In this document: in pieces, positions 35,167-43,635 of the stretch
Layout of the letters: the number at the start of each line of letters is the position of its first letter
How positions within the stretch are numbered: position 1 is the stretch's first letter
DNA from: Thalassotalea sp.
GTDB taxonomy: Bacteria > Pseudomonadota > Gammaproteobacteria > Enterobacterales > Alteromonadaceae
DNA length: 64,000 nucleotides
Assembly: GCA_029237915.1 (NCBI GenBank)
Contig: JAQWHD010000064.1
Coordinates: 1-64,000, forward strand
Direction: 5' to 3'
Program-made: the position numbers and the translations under genes
The notes under the pieces: model-generated
What the model was told of the DNA's origin: nothing
Databases searched by the model: none
What the model saw: only the letters and a program-made list of their open reading frames with translations

Positions 35167-37914
35167 TTATTTATTATGCCTTTCTTCGAGTAACAGATTT
35201 AACTCATCCATAGGCAGAGGTCTTGAGAATAAGTACCCTTGCCCATATTGTGCAGAAAGCTGTGCTAACATTAATGCTTGTTTGTCTGTTTCTATGCCTT
35301 CGACTATAACGTCGATCCCTAGCTTACCTGCCATAGCGATAATAGCTTCGCACATAATGGAATCAGGGATTGAGTTATCTATATTTTTTACGAATGTTCT
35401 ATCAATTTTAAGAAAATCAAAATTCAATTTTTGCAGGTACGCCAATGAAGAATAACCAGTACCAAAATCATCTAGTGCTATTTTAACTCCTAAACTTTTA
35501 ATTTTAACCAATTGTTCATATACATAGCTTAGATCTTCAGCAAGTACTGATTCAGTTAACTCAATAGTAATATTTTCAGGTCGTACATTATGTTTCAGAA
35601 TTTTTTCTTCTATCACATCACCCAATCGATAATCGCGACGATATTGTAGTGATGAGGTGTTCAAGCTTATTTTCAAGTCGATATTATAATGTTGACGCCA
35701 AGACTCTAATGCACTCAGAGATTCATCTATAACGTACTCGCCTAGCTCGATAATAAGATCATTTTTTTCTGCTAGAGGGATAAACACATCCGGCCCAATT
35801 GAACCACGTGTTGGATGAACCCAGCGAGCCAATGCTTCTACCTTAACAATTTTATTACTCTTAAAGTCAATAATTGGTTGATAAGCAAGTGTTATCTGAC
35901 CATTCCTAATAGCCATGGCTAAGTCAGAAGTTAACTGGTTTATACCATTAGCCTCATCTAATTCCTCCTGATCATAACAGTGGCAATGTCCTATATTTGA
36001 CTGCTTATGCTTTTGTAATGCGCTTGCTGCTGTCTGAACTAATCTGATGTCATCACTACCATCGTTAGGGTAGTTAGATGCTCCCATGTTAAAACCAACG
36101 ATAACATTTTCACCAGATATATTATGTGGTAAGTTCAAAGCTTGCTCTATCGTTTCTACTAATGCCGTATGTGATTTGTATGCACGGTTATCAACTGTTA
36201 AAACAGCAAACTCATCTCCGCTAATACGTGCAATGGTATTCTGATCGCCTAATGATTTTTCTAGACGTTTTGCAATTTCTTGCAGTACATAGTCGCCTTT
36301 GTTATAACCGTATACATCATTAATTCTCGAAAGATTTTTTATATCGATAAAGAATAAAGTGAATGCTTTATCATTGCCTTTAGATGTTTTTATTTGTTTT
36401 CTAATATGCTCTTTTAGAAGTTGTTCATTCGGAAGTTTTGTAAGTGCATCATAATTGCTGTTTCGCCAAAGCTCTGAAGTTAATTTATACTTTTCAATGG
36501 CCATCGCCGCAAGACGAGCAGACATATTTATAAGTTTAAAATCATCTTCTACTGGAATGCTTTTTTCAGAATGGTATATTGCGAACGTGCCTAGTACTTT
36601 CTTGTCTCCTGACAAAATAGGCTCTGACCAACATGCACCAAGATTTGCCTGCTCAGCAAGAGACGCAAAAGGAGCCCAATAAGGATGAGTGCTAATATCT
36701 TCAATAATTGTTCTTGTGCCGGTAAAAGCGGTATTACCGCAAGCCCCAATACCTTTGCCAATTTTGATGCCATTTATAGCTTCATTATAGAATTTAGGCA
36801 GTGATGGAGCAATGCCATCAATAAGATGCTCTTTGTGCTCATCAAGTAATAGGATGCTACAACGAAAACCGGGATAATCGAGCTCTACTAATTGAACTAT
36901 TTTTAGGAGTGTTTCGCGAAGAACGATACCTGATATGATCATTTCTAGTATCTGTGTTCGAATCGATTCTCTCTTTGCCATAGAGATTGTTCTATCAGCG
37001 ATCAAGTTAGAGGTACTTTCGGCGATTGATTTTTCTTGGTTTGTAGAAAACCATTTTATACAATTTTTGCCCATTTTTTTGGCTTCGTACATAGCCTGAT
37101 CAGCTTGGCGTATAATTAAATCTGACGAATCTTCTAACGTAGCAACTTTCGGTGTAGATATTCCGATACTAATTGAGGTGCTGACGGTTTGGTTTCCTAT
37201 TTGCATAGGGCTACAAGCAGCCATTAAAAGACGTTCGGCTATGTTGTAGTTTACTTCTGCATTTGTCTCGTAACTGATGATGACAAACTCATCGCCACCG
37301 AATCTTGCAATCATGTCCGTTGAGCGTATTTCAGACTTAAGGCGATGGGCTAGCGTTTTGAGAACTTCATCGCCACCAAGATGACCGAACGTGTCATTAA
37401 CAGATTTAAAATCGTCAATATCAATAAAAAATAGAGTGAACATTTTGTCACTCGAGATAAGGTCGTCAAGTTTTTGAGTTAAAGAGACACGATTTGCGAT
37501 ATTTGTTAATTGATCACAATGCGCCATTCGATATAATTCATTGTTGTGTAGTTTTTGATCGGTAATGTCACACATTACCGCGGCATAATGTGATGCCTCT
37601 CCTTCATTATCATAAACCTTTGTGATGGTAATACTCTCGTAGAATAAACTGCCATTTTTACGGCGATTACATATTTCACCTTTCCAGATCCCTTTGTCAT
37701 TTACAGTTTTCCACATAGATTTATAAAACTCAGGATCATGCACTCCAGATTTAAGTGTGCTTGGGCTTTTACCTATTAATTCGCCTTTGTCAAAACCGGT
37801 AATTTTCGTGTAAGCTTCATTTACATCTGTGTATTTGCCATCTAGACCTACTACGCAAACGCCTTCTGTAATGTGTTCAAGTGCTTTTGCGGCTCTATGT
37901 AATAAAGTATTCAT
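35167..37914 (-). CDS. Cyclic-di-GMP protein: PAS-GGDEF-GAF-GGDEF-EAL
   Basis: The 915-residue protein has no membrane segment. Order: PAS (about 5-120); GGDEF with RFGGDEFVIIS near 205 and an RSTD inhibitory site five residues before it; GAF (about 320-470); a second GGDEF with RISGDEFAVL near 565 and no RxxD site; and EAL (about 665-910) with KVEALARWVHP, IELTESVLAED, ALDDFGTGYSSLAYL, FLKIDRTFV and VEGIET all kept. It could both make and degrade cyclic-di-GMP, with PAS and GAF as sensors. Two GGDEF domains in one chain are unusual. It is transcribed alone. Confidence 0.93.
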   Translation of the reverse strand: MNTLLHRAAKALEHITEGVCVVGLDGKYTDVNEAYTKITGFDKGELIGKSPSTLKSGVHDPEFYKSMWKTVNDKGIWKGEICNRRKNGSLFYESITITKVYDNEGEASHYAAVMCDITDQKLHNNELYRMAHCDQLTNIANRVSLTQKLDDLISSDKMFTLFFIDIDDFKSVNDTFGHLGGDEVLKTLAHRLKSEIRSTDMIARFGGDEFVIISYETNAEVNYNIAERLLMAACSPMQIGNQTVSTSISIGISTPKVATLEDSSDLIIRQADQAMYEAKKMGKNCIKWFSTNQEKSIAESTSNLIADRTISMAKRESIRTQILEMIISGIVLRETLLKIVQLVELDYPGFRCSILLLDEHKEHLIDGIAPSLPKFYNEAINGIKIGKGIGACGNTAFTGTRTIIEDISTHPYWAPFASLAEQANLGACWSEPILSGDKKVLGTFAIYHSEKSIPVEDDFKLINMSARLAAMAIEKYKLTSELWRNSNYDALTKLPNEQLLKEHIRKQIKTSKGNDKAFTLFFIDIKNLSRINDVYGYNKGDYVLQEIAKRLEKSLGDQNTIARISGDEFAVLTVDNRAYKSHTALVETIEQALNLPHNISGENVIVGFNMGASNYPNDGSDDIRLVQTAASALQKHKQSNIGHCHCYDQEELDEANGINQLTSDLAMAIRNGQITLAYQPIIDFKSNKIVKVEALARWVHPTRGSIGPDVFIPLAEKNDLIIELGEYVIDESLSALESWRQHYNIDLKISLNTSSLQYRRDYRLGDVIEEKILKHNVRPENITIELTESVLAEDLSYVYEQLVKIKSLGVKIALDDFGTGYSSLAYLQKLNFDFLKIDRTFVKNIDNSIPDSIMCEAIIAMAGKLGIDVIVEGIETDKQALMLAQLSAQYGQGYLFSRPLPMDELNLLLEERHNK

Positions 37915-38048
37915 GTATAAGTTATATCGTGTACAAGTGGTATTATGTAAGTGTCGCTATCGTATATTTATCAAACAGCAATAGATACGTTCTGTTACAG
38001 ATCAGTTACACAACTTATTCTTTGAGGTATTTATTATATTTATAGGTA

Positions 38049-38075
38049 TAAAAGCCTTTCCGGTGAAAGGCTTTT
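38049..38075. terminator. Bidirectional hairpin between the two cyclic-di-GMP genes
   Basis: AAAAGCCTTTC and GAAAGGCTTTTT form an 11-bp stem around CGGT with A and T runs on both sides. It would terminate the REC-EAL gene on the minus strand. Confidence 0.8.
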
Positions 38076-38126
38076 TGGGACGACGGGCTATAATTTATCT
38101 TTAAAGCAATGGGTTAAGCAATGTAG

Positions 38127-39341
38127 CTAAGCAATTTTAGGCACAACACTTTCTAGATCTCTGGTAACATTAAACAAAGTACATCTAGCTAAATCTAGTG
38201 TTTTTTCCAACTCATAAAAAGGTACAGGTTTAGCGAAATAGTAGCCTTGGAACTTATCAACGCCAAGTTCATGTAATATATGTGCTTGCTCCGTCGTTTC
38301 GACGCCTTCAGCGACACACTTTAAGTTCAATACTTTAGCCATAGTTATTATCGCTTGTACTATGTTATGAGATTTAATACTTTGGGTAATGCTATTAACT
38401 TGAATTCGATCTATTTTCAATTCATTGAATGGGAAATTAATCAATTCAGTTAAACCTGAATGTCCCGCACCAAAATTGTCAATTGATAGGTCAATATTGC
38501 AAATCCGTAGGTTGGCTAAATTGGACAAAACAGCTGGTGAAACATGCGAGTGATTTTCAGTCATTTCGATAATTAGTTTATCTCGAGGGAATCGATGACG
38601 ATCGACAATTTCAATAACTTTTTCACTAAAATCTGGTTGTTGCAGGCTACAATATTCAGCGTTTATTGATACCGTAAGATCATGGTTATCCCTTTTAGAT
38701 AGAAGCTTCAAGCTGCGTTCTAGAATATAATAAGTATATTCCGTAATGAGTCCTAAGTTGATCAAGGGCTCAATAAACCGTTCTGGCCCATAAATCATAC
38801 CATCGACCATTACTCGTCCTAATACTTCTACTCCGTCAGTAATGCCAATTTTGCTTGATACTTGAGGTTGAAAGTACGGTTGAAATTTATCATCTAGTAG
38901 CAATTCTTGGACGTGTAATTCAGAAAATTTTGATAATTCCCGTTCACAATTAGTTTCTCGTAAGCTATGCCCTTCGATAGATTTTAACGCGTTATGCAAA
39001 TCATTTTCATTCGTTGGTTTTGGTAGTGAAAACGTTGCTTCTATGCCAATTAGCTCAATAAGTAAACGCACTGACTCTAGTACTTCCGGTTGAAGTGCGC
39101 TTAGTAGCACTACTCCTTTGATATTGCCAAAATGACTTAGAGATGGGATCAAGTTAACGATAGATTCTTGCTTTATATTTATGTCAGTGACAAAAATAAA
39201 AGGTTCGTCCGTTACAGAAAGTTCAATTAAACACTCATCGGTTGAGGTAAAACTACAAACGCTAGCATTTGGATATTTTGCTAGTGCAGTCCTGAGAATT
39301 TCATTCTGAAGAACATCGTCTTCAAGTAATATTATTTTCAT
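38127..39341 (-). CDS. Response-regulator receiver with degenerate EAL domain
   Basis: The protein has a receiver domain starting MKIILLEDDVLQNEILR (acidic pair EDD, phospho-acceptor Asp in FVTDINI) and a C-terminal EAL-like domain (residues about 155-390). EAL motifs are partly kept: VEVLGRV for EALxR, IIEMTEN, LKIDR and AEGVET. The usual DDFGTG is IDNFGAG, so the second metal-binding Asp is Asn and hydrolysis is doubtful; it may bind cyclic-di-GMP or partner proteins instead. An in-frame start at 39386 or 39491 is possible; 39341 fits the receiver fold best. No sensor kinase is adjacent. Confidence 0.85.
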   Translation of the reverse strand: MKIILLEDDVLQNEILRTALAKYPNASVCSFTSTDECLIELSVTDEPFIFVTDINIKQESIVNLIPSLSHFGNIKGVVLLSALQPEVLESVRLLIELIGIEATFSLPKPTNENDLHNALKSIEGHSLRETNCERELSKFSELHVQELLLDDKFQPYFQPQVSSKIGITDGVEVLGRVMVDGMIYGPERFIEPLINLGLITEYTYYILERSLKLLSKRDNHDLTVSINAEYCSLQQPDFSEKVIEIVDRHRFPRDKLIIEMTENHSHVSPAVLSNLANLRICNIDLSIDNFGAGHSGLTELINFPFNELKIDRIQVNSITQSIKSHNIVQAIITMAKVLNLKCVAEGVETTEQAHILHELGVDKFQGYYFAKPVPFYELEKTLDLARCTLFNVTRDLESVVPKIA

Positions 39342-39628
39342 TGCACTTTGTAATTTCAGGTCAGTTTGAATGTTTATGTTAGTCATACTTGTCTTATTAA
39401 TGTTACGCGATGTAACCCATCTGTAATTTACGCGGATTATAGCAAGAGTCACATATCTAAAGTCCTTTACTTTGTAATGATGTTGTAACAACCCTCCCCT
39501 TATTTTCTATTACATTAGGCGACAATCACGTTACAATTACGTAACGATTAAGGCGAATCCACTTACTTTCAATTGGTTATAATTGTTGCCATGACTCAAC
39601 CTATATATTCATTCACTTGGCACCTAAA

Positions 39629-40186
39629 ATGTATAAAACAATAACCTTCTTAATATTATTACTGTTATCTCTTAAAGCAATAGCTAATGAGACGTACCGA
39701 GTGGAGCCTGGTGATACAATAAAAATACAGGTATTTGGTGAGGATGATCTAACTAAGCAATTGATGTTAGAAAATAGTGGAGAAGTCACTTACCCTTTTC
39801 TTGGGATTTTGCCTATACAAGGATTAACAGTTTACGAAATTGAACAGCTAATATTTAATGGCTTAAAAGGAGATTATCTTATTTATCCTCACGTGTCTGT
39901 TGAGGTAGTTAAGTATCGCCCTTTTTATGTTCGAGGTGATGTTCAAGGTGAAGGAACTTACCCTTATAAGCCTGGGTTAACTGTTGGTCAAGCGATGGTA
40001 TTAGCTGGCGGTTCTATGAATCCTGTGCAAAAAATTGAATTTTACATTCAGTCATATAATAGCTCTGGACGCGATTTCAAGCTTGTTGAATTTTCTAGAA
40101 AATTGAATGCTGGAGATATTTTGCTAGTGGAACAAAATACCGATTTAGTTCATACCAAGACGCATAAGAGGATAAGTGAAGAATGA
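39629..40186 (+). CDS. Wza-like polysaccharide export protein
   Basis: The 185-residue protein has a signal peptide (MYKTITFLILLLLSLKAIA) without a lipobox cysteine. The Poly_export domain reads YRVEPGDTIKIQVFGEDDLTKQLMLENSGEVTYPFLG and is followed by one SLBB-type domain (YVRGDVQGEGTYPYKPGLTVGQAMVLAGG). It is half the length of Wza (about 380 residues), so it lacks the further domains and outer-membrane helix of a full export channel. A TTG at 39617 is an alternative start. No polysaccharide synthesis genes lie beside it; two cyclic-di-GMP genes are divergent from it. Confidence 0.85.
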   Translation: MYKTITFLILLLLSLKAIANETYRVEPGDTIKIQVFGEDDLTKQLMLENSGEVTYPFLGILPIQGLTVYEIEQLIFNGLKGDYLIYPHVSVEVVKYRPFYVRGDVQGEGTYPYKPGLTVGQAMVLAGGSMNPVQKIEFYIQSYNSSGRDFKLVEFSRKLNAGDILLVEQNTDLVHTKTHKRISEE

Positions 40187-40191
40187 CATAC

Positions 40192-40221
40192 AAAGGCGTA
40201 ATCAGAATCTGTTTACGCCTT
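40192..40221 (+). terminator. Hairpin after the Wza-like gene
   Basis: AAAGGCGTAA (40192-40201) pairs with TTTACGCCTT (40212-40221) apart from one end position. Its sequence closely resembles the hairpin at 35117-35147. Confidence 0.65.
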
Positions 40222-40248
40222 ATGCTAATCTGCTGAAATCACAACGCA

Positions 40249-40863
40249 TTAGTTTTGAATAATTGTGTAATCATCAATAGCCAAAGCAACATTAAATTGG
40301 TTATCAATGTCATGGTTATCTATAGAATAGTATTGATTTGATACTGTTAAATTAGCTTGTTTGGCATCAGCCGGTAATATCATAGTCCCTGTCGCAGTAA
40401 AGTATGATGATTCAACTTTTACTACGTCACCATTTTTATCTGTATCTATAATGCCATCTTGATTTGCATCTAAATTTTGGTGAGTAACAATAACTTCAGC
40501 TTCACCTGTTACACTGTAACTATAAGTAGATTCTTCAAAAATAATTACATCTGTAAAACTTTTAATTCCAGCTTCATCAATAATAGTTATTACGTAACTG
40601 TCATTGCGAATGTAATGTTCATTACCTTGACTATCAACAACTGTAGATATAATCGCGTCATCAATAGAAGCAACATCAGATGATTCATTACCATTGCTTA
40701 AATATTCAAAAGAAATAATAACGTCTCTAGCATTTGAATTTTTTTGCGATACCTGAGTTTCTAGATAATTAGAGTCTTTATTATCGTCACCACAAGCACT
40801 TAGATTAGAACTAAAGCTAAGTGCTAATAAAAGAGATATTGCTGTTGTTTTAAAGTGCTTCAT
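40249..40863 (-). CDS. Lipoprotein with calcium-loop-like segment
   Basis: The 204-residue protein has a lipoprotein signal (MKHFKTTAISLLLALSFSSNLSAC) with the lipobox LSAC near residue 24. The mature part is rich in Asp, Ser and Thr and contains DANQDGIIDTDKNGD, an EF-hand/dockerin-type calcium-binding pattern, near residues 128-142. No enzyme motif is visible and I recognise no family. It is convergent with the Wza-like gene. Confidence 0.75.
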   Translation of the reverse strand: MKHFKTTAISLLLALSFSSNLSACGDDNKDSNYLETQVSQKNSNARDVIISFEYLSNGNESSDVASIDDAIISTVVDSQGNEHYIRNDSYVITIIDEAGIKSFTDVIIFEESTYSYSVTGEAEVIVTHQNLDANQDGIIDTDKNGDVVKVESSYFTATGTMILPADAKQANLTVSNQYYSIDNHDIDNQFNVALAIDDYTIIQN

Positions 40864-41240
40864 TTACGCTCTACAGTTTTTTCAGTTATGTTTCATTTCG
40901 ATAACTTAAATCTTGTATTTTGCACATTGATATACAAAACAGTTGAAATAAGTCAGCAAGTTTTAATGAAGCGTAATATATATAGCCAAGCCGAAAAGTT
41001 CTGTAGCATTTATGGTGTAAAGTGTGGTGGTTATGTAGACATCTGTAATCACAGATAACGTCTGTTTATTTATAGAAAAGCAAAGGTGAATAAACAGCTT
41101 CAATTGTACAAAAATGCAATACATATTTAAATAACATGTGAATTTACAAATAAACATTTATTACTTTAAAAATTTACCAATTTGCTATTACCAGTATTTA
41201 CTTTACTATTTAAAAGATAATAATAAATTTGTAGGTGAAT
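40864..41240. other. AT-rich intergenic region
   Basis: It holds no gene I can support; the small frame at 40855-41058 lacks a ribosome site and starts inside the lipoprotein gene. No repeat or clear promoter was seen. Confidence 0.5.
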
Positions 41241-41735
41241 ATGTTTACCTTTGTCCAACATACCTTTGACAGAATAATTTTCGCAGTTAACTTTATTTTG
41301 GCTATGCAATTACCAGGCTTTATACAGCAATACTCTCAGCGTATTGCTGGTCATTTAGATGAAGCTAAGTACCAACTGAATAATTACCAACTCATTGCAG
41401 ATCAACACTATCAGGGCGATTTGCTGCTGATGGTTAATCGGTATCAAATCAATAGTGACCCTGGTATTCGTTCATCGGGTGATTTAATTATGAATTTGAT
41501 TGATAGAATTACGTATTTAAGTGAGCAAGTAGAACATCTGTTACACGGCGATTACTTTTATAAAATATTTTTCTTTGTTAAAGAAATTGATTTTTCTATC
41601 GCTAGAGCGACACTAACAGATTATCAATTAACTGTGCCTCTACATTTAAATGCGATAGTAACTGGACTTGTATTCGCAATTGTTGCCAGCTTGATCGCTC
41701 ATTTCACTGCTAATTTATTTAAGATGAAAACGTAA
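41241..41735 (+). CDS. DUF2937-family membrane protein
   Basis: The 164-residue protein begins MFTFVQHTFDRIIFAVNFILAMQLPGFIQQYSQRIAGHLDEAKYQL, the characteristic DUF2937 start with LPGFIQQYxQRxxGHLDEA. It ends with one membrane helix (LHLNAIVTGLVFAIVASLIAHFTANLF). No function is known. The ATG at 41241 is preceded by AGGTG; a GTG at 41235 is also in frame. Confidence 0.85.
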   Translation: MFTFVQHTFDRIIFAVNFILAMQLPGFIQQYSQRIAGHLDEAKYQLNNYQLIADQHYQGDLLLMVNRYQINSDPGIRSSGDLIMNLIDRITYLSEQVEHLLHGDYFYKIFFFVKEIDFSIARATLTDYQLTVPLHLNAIVTGLVFAIVASLIAHFTANLFKMKT

Positions 41736-41844
41736 ATAACTTCGATTTAGCCAATAATTAAAAATAAAAGTAAAAAACTACTTAACTTCTGCCTAATTTA
41801 TGTACATTATTAAGTAAGATGTTATTTACTAAGTGGAATTTACT

Positions 41845-43635
41845 TTGAAAAAAACTGATGTCTCAACTTACGACCACTTCCTTAAAGTAGTCGATTGCCA
41901 ACAAGCTTGTCCTGCTCATACCCCTGTTCCTGAATATATCCGACTCATTGCTGATAAACGATATTCCGATGCTTATTTACTTAATTGGCAATCGAATGTT
42001 TTTCCTGGCGTTTTGGGACGAGTTTGCGATCGCCCTTGCGAACCTGCCTGTCGCCGTGGTCGTGTTGAAGAAGAGCCTGTGGCAATTTTTCGTTTAAAGC
42101 GTGTTACCGCCGATTTAAAAGATGATATTAGCGCCCGATTACCGAAAGCTCCAGAACACAAAAATGGTAAAACTGTAGCTTTAATTGGCGCCGGCCCGGC
42201 TTCTTTAACGGTTGCTAGAGACTTAGTACCACTTGGTTATGAAGTCACTATTTTTGATAGAGATTTTAAAGGTGGTGGCATGATGAGAAGTCAGATCCCA
42301 GCATTTCGCCTGCCTGAATCTGTTCTTGATGAAGAAATAGATTACATTCTTAATATGGGCGTTAAAACCGAGTTTGGTACGCCAATAACCAGTTTACATA
42401 AATTATTAAAAGATAATTACGATGCCATTTTCGTTGGCACAGGTGCCCCGAAAGGACGAGCGATTAACATACCGGGAGTAAAAGAAGCAGATGCTCATAT
42501 AGCCTTAGGTATTGATTGGCTCTCTAATGTGTCTTTTGGCCATAATGATAAAGCCCCTAAGCGAGTAGTTGTATTAGGTGGTGGTAACACCGCAATGGAT
42601 TGTTGTCGAACGGCTAAGCGCCTTGGCGGTACTGATGTGAAAGTTGTCGTGCGCTCCAGCTATGCAGCAATGAAAGCATCACCTTGGGAGAAAAAAGACG
42701 CAGCAGCAGAAGGCATAGATATAATTGTTAACCACACGCCAAAAGAATTTGTTATGAAAAATGGCAAATTTGTTGGAGTGGCATTTGAGCAAGTTGAATC
42801 TATTTATGACCGAGGCGGCAATCGTGTTCTTAAACAAACAGGCAAAACACTATTCGTCGAATGTGATCTGGTGTTAGTTGCAGTTGGGCAAGATACGAGT
42901 TTTCCATGGATTGAACGTGATATTGGCTTAGATTTTAATGAGTGGGGTCAGCCTGAATTAAATGATAAAACCTTACAGTCATCAATAGATAAAGTATTTT
43001 TTGGAGGCGATGCAGCATTTGGCCCAGAAAATATTATCACCGCCGTCGCCCATGGCCATAAAGCCGCAATTTCAATCGATTTATTTTGCCAAGGCGTTAA
43101 CCCTGAACAACGTACCGATAGTGACTTTGCTCTGATCAGCCAAAAAATGGGCATGCACGAGTGGAGTTATCAAAATATAACTGATCACGAAGTACGTCAC
43201 GCAGTACCGCACATTAGCTGGGAAAAGGCAGTAAAAGAACTGGCAACAGAAGTTGAATTAGGCTTTGATGATCAACTTGCATTACAAGAAGCAAAGCGTT
43301 GTTTAAATTGTGATGTGCATACGGTATTTACTGAAAGTACCTGTATTGAATGTTCTGCCTGTGACGATATATGCCCAGTTGACTGCATTAATTTTATCGA
43401 AGATATTCCTGATAACACACGTCCTGCGCAAGAATTACTTAAAGGTAAACTTCATCTTGATAAAGCAACAGACGAGCAAGACTATTTAATTTCCGATAAA
43501 TTAAAAACCGGCAACATTATGGTCAAAGATGAGGATATGTGTCTTCATTGTGGCTTATGTGCAGAGCGCTGCCCTACCGGTGCTTGGGATATGCAAAAAT
43601 TAACATTAAGCAACGTAGAGGCAACAATAAAATGA
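41845..43635 (+). CDS. FAD/iron-sulfur oxidoreductase of a 2-oxoacid oxidoreductase system
   Basis: The protein resembles the small subunit of glutamate synthase: cysteines in VVDCQQACPAHTPVPEYIRL and GRVCDRPCEPACRRG for clusters, VALIGAGPASLTVARDL for FAD, VVVLGGGNTAMDCCRTAKRLGG for NAD(P)H and FFGGDAAFGPENIITAVAHGHKAA near the end of the flavin domain. A C-terminal extension has two ferredoxin clusters (CIECSACDDICPVDC and CLHCGLCAERCPTG). It could pass electrons between NAD(P)H and the ferredoxin-type clusters of the adjacent KorAB-like enzyme. The start is TTG at 41845 with GGAA upstream, or GTG at 41833. It overlaps the next gene by four bases (ATGA). Confidence 0.88.
   Translation: MKKTDVSTYDHFLKVVDCQQACPAHTPVPEYIRLIADKRYSDAYLLNWQSNVFPGVLGRVCDRPCEPACRRGRVEEEPVAIFRLKRVTADLKDDISARLPKAPEHKNGKTVALIGAGPASLTVARDLVPLGYEVTIFDRDFKGGGMMRSQIPAFRLPESVLDEEIDYILNMGVKTEFGTPITSLHKLLKDNYDAIFVGTGAPKGRAINIPGVKEADAHIALGIDWLSNVSFGHNDKAPKRVVVLGGGNTAMDCCRTAKRLGGTDVKVVVRSSYAAMKASPWEKKDAAAEGIDIIVNHTPKEFVMKNGKFVGVAFEQVESIYDRGGNRVLKQTGKTLFVECDLVLVAVGQDTSFPWIERDIGLDFNEWGQPELNDKTLQSSIDKVFFGGDAAFGPENIITAVAHGHKAAISIDLFCQGVNPEQRTDSDFALISQKMGMHEWSYQNITDHEVRHAVPHISWEKAVKELATEVELGFDDQLALQEAKRCLNCDVHTVFTESTCIECSACDDICPVDCINFIEDIPDNTRPAQELLKGKLHLDKATDEQDYLISDKLKTGNIMVKDEDMCLHCGLCAERCPTGAWDMQKLTLSNVEATIK

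Noticed and set aside
40855-41058. 67-codon frame upstream of the DUF2937 gene
   Set aside because: It begins inside the opposite lipoprotein gene, lacks a ribosome site and has no recognisable content.
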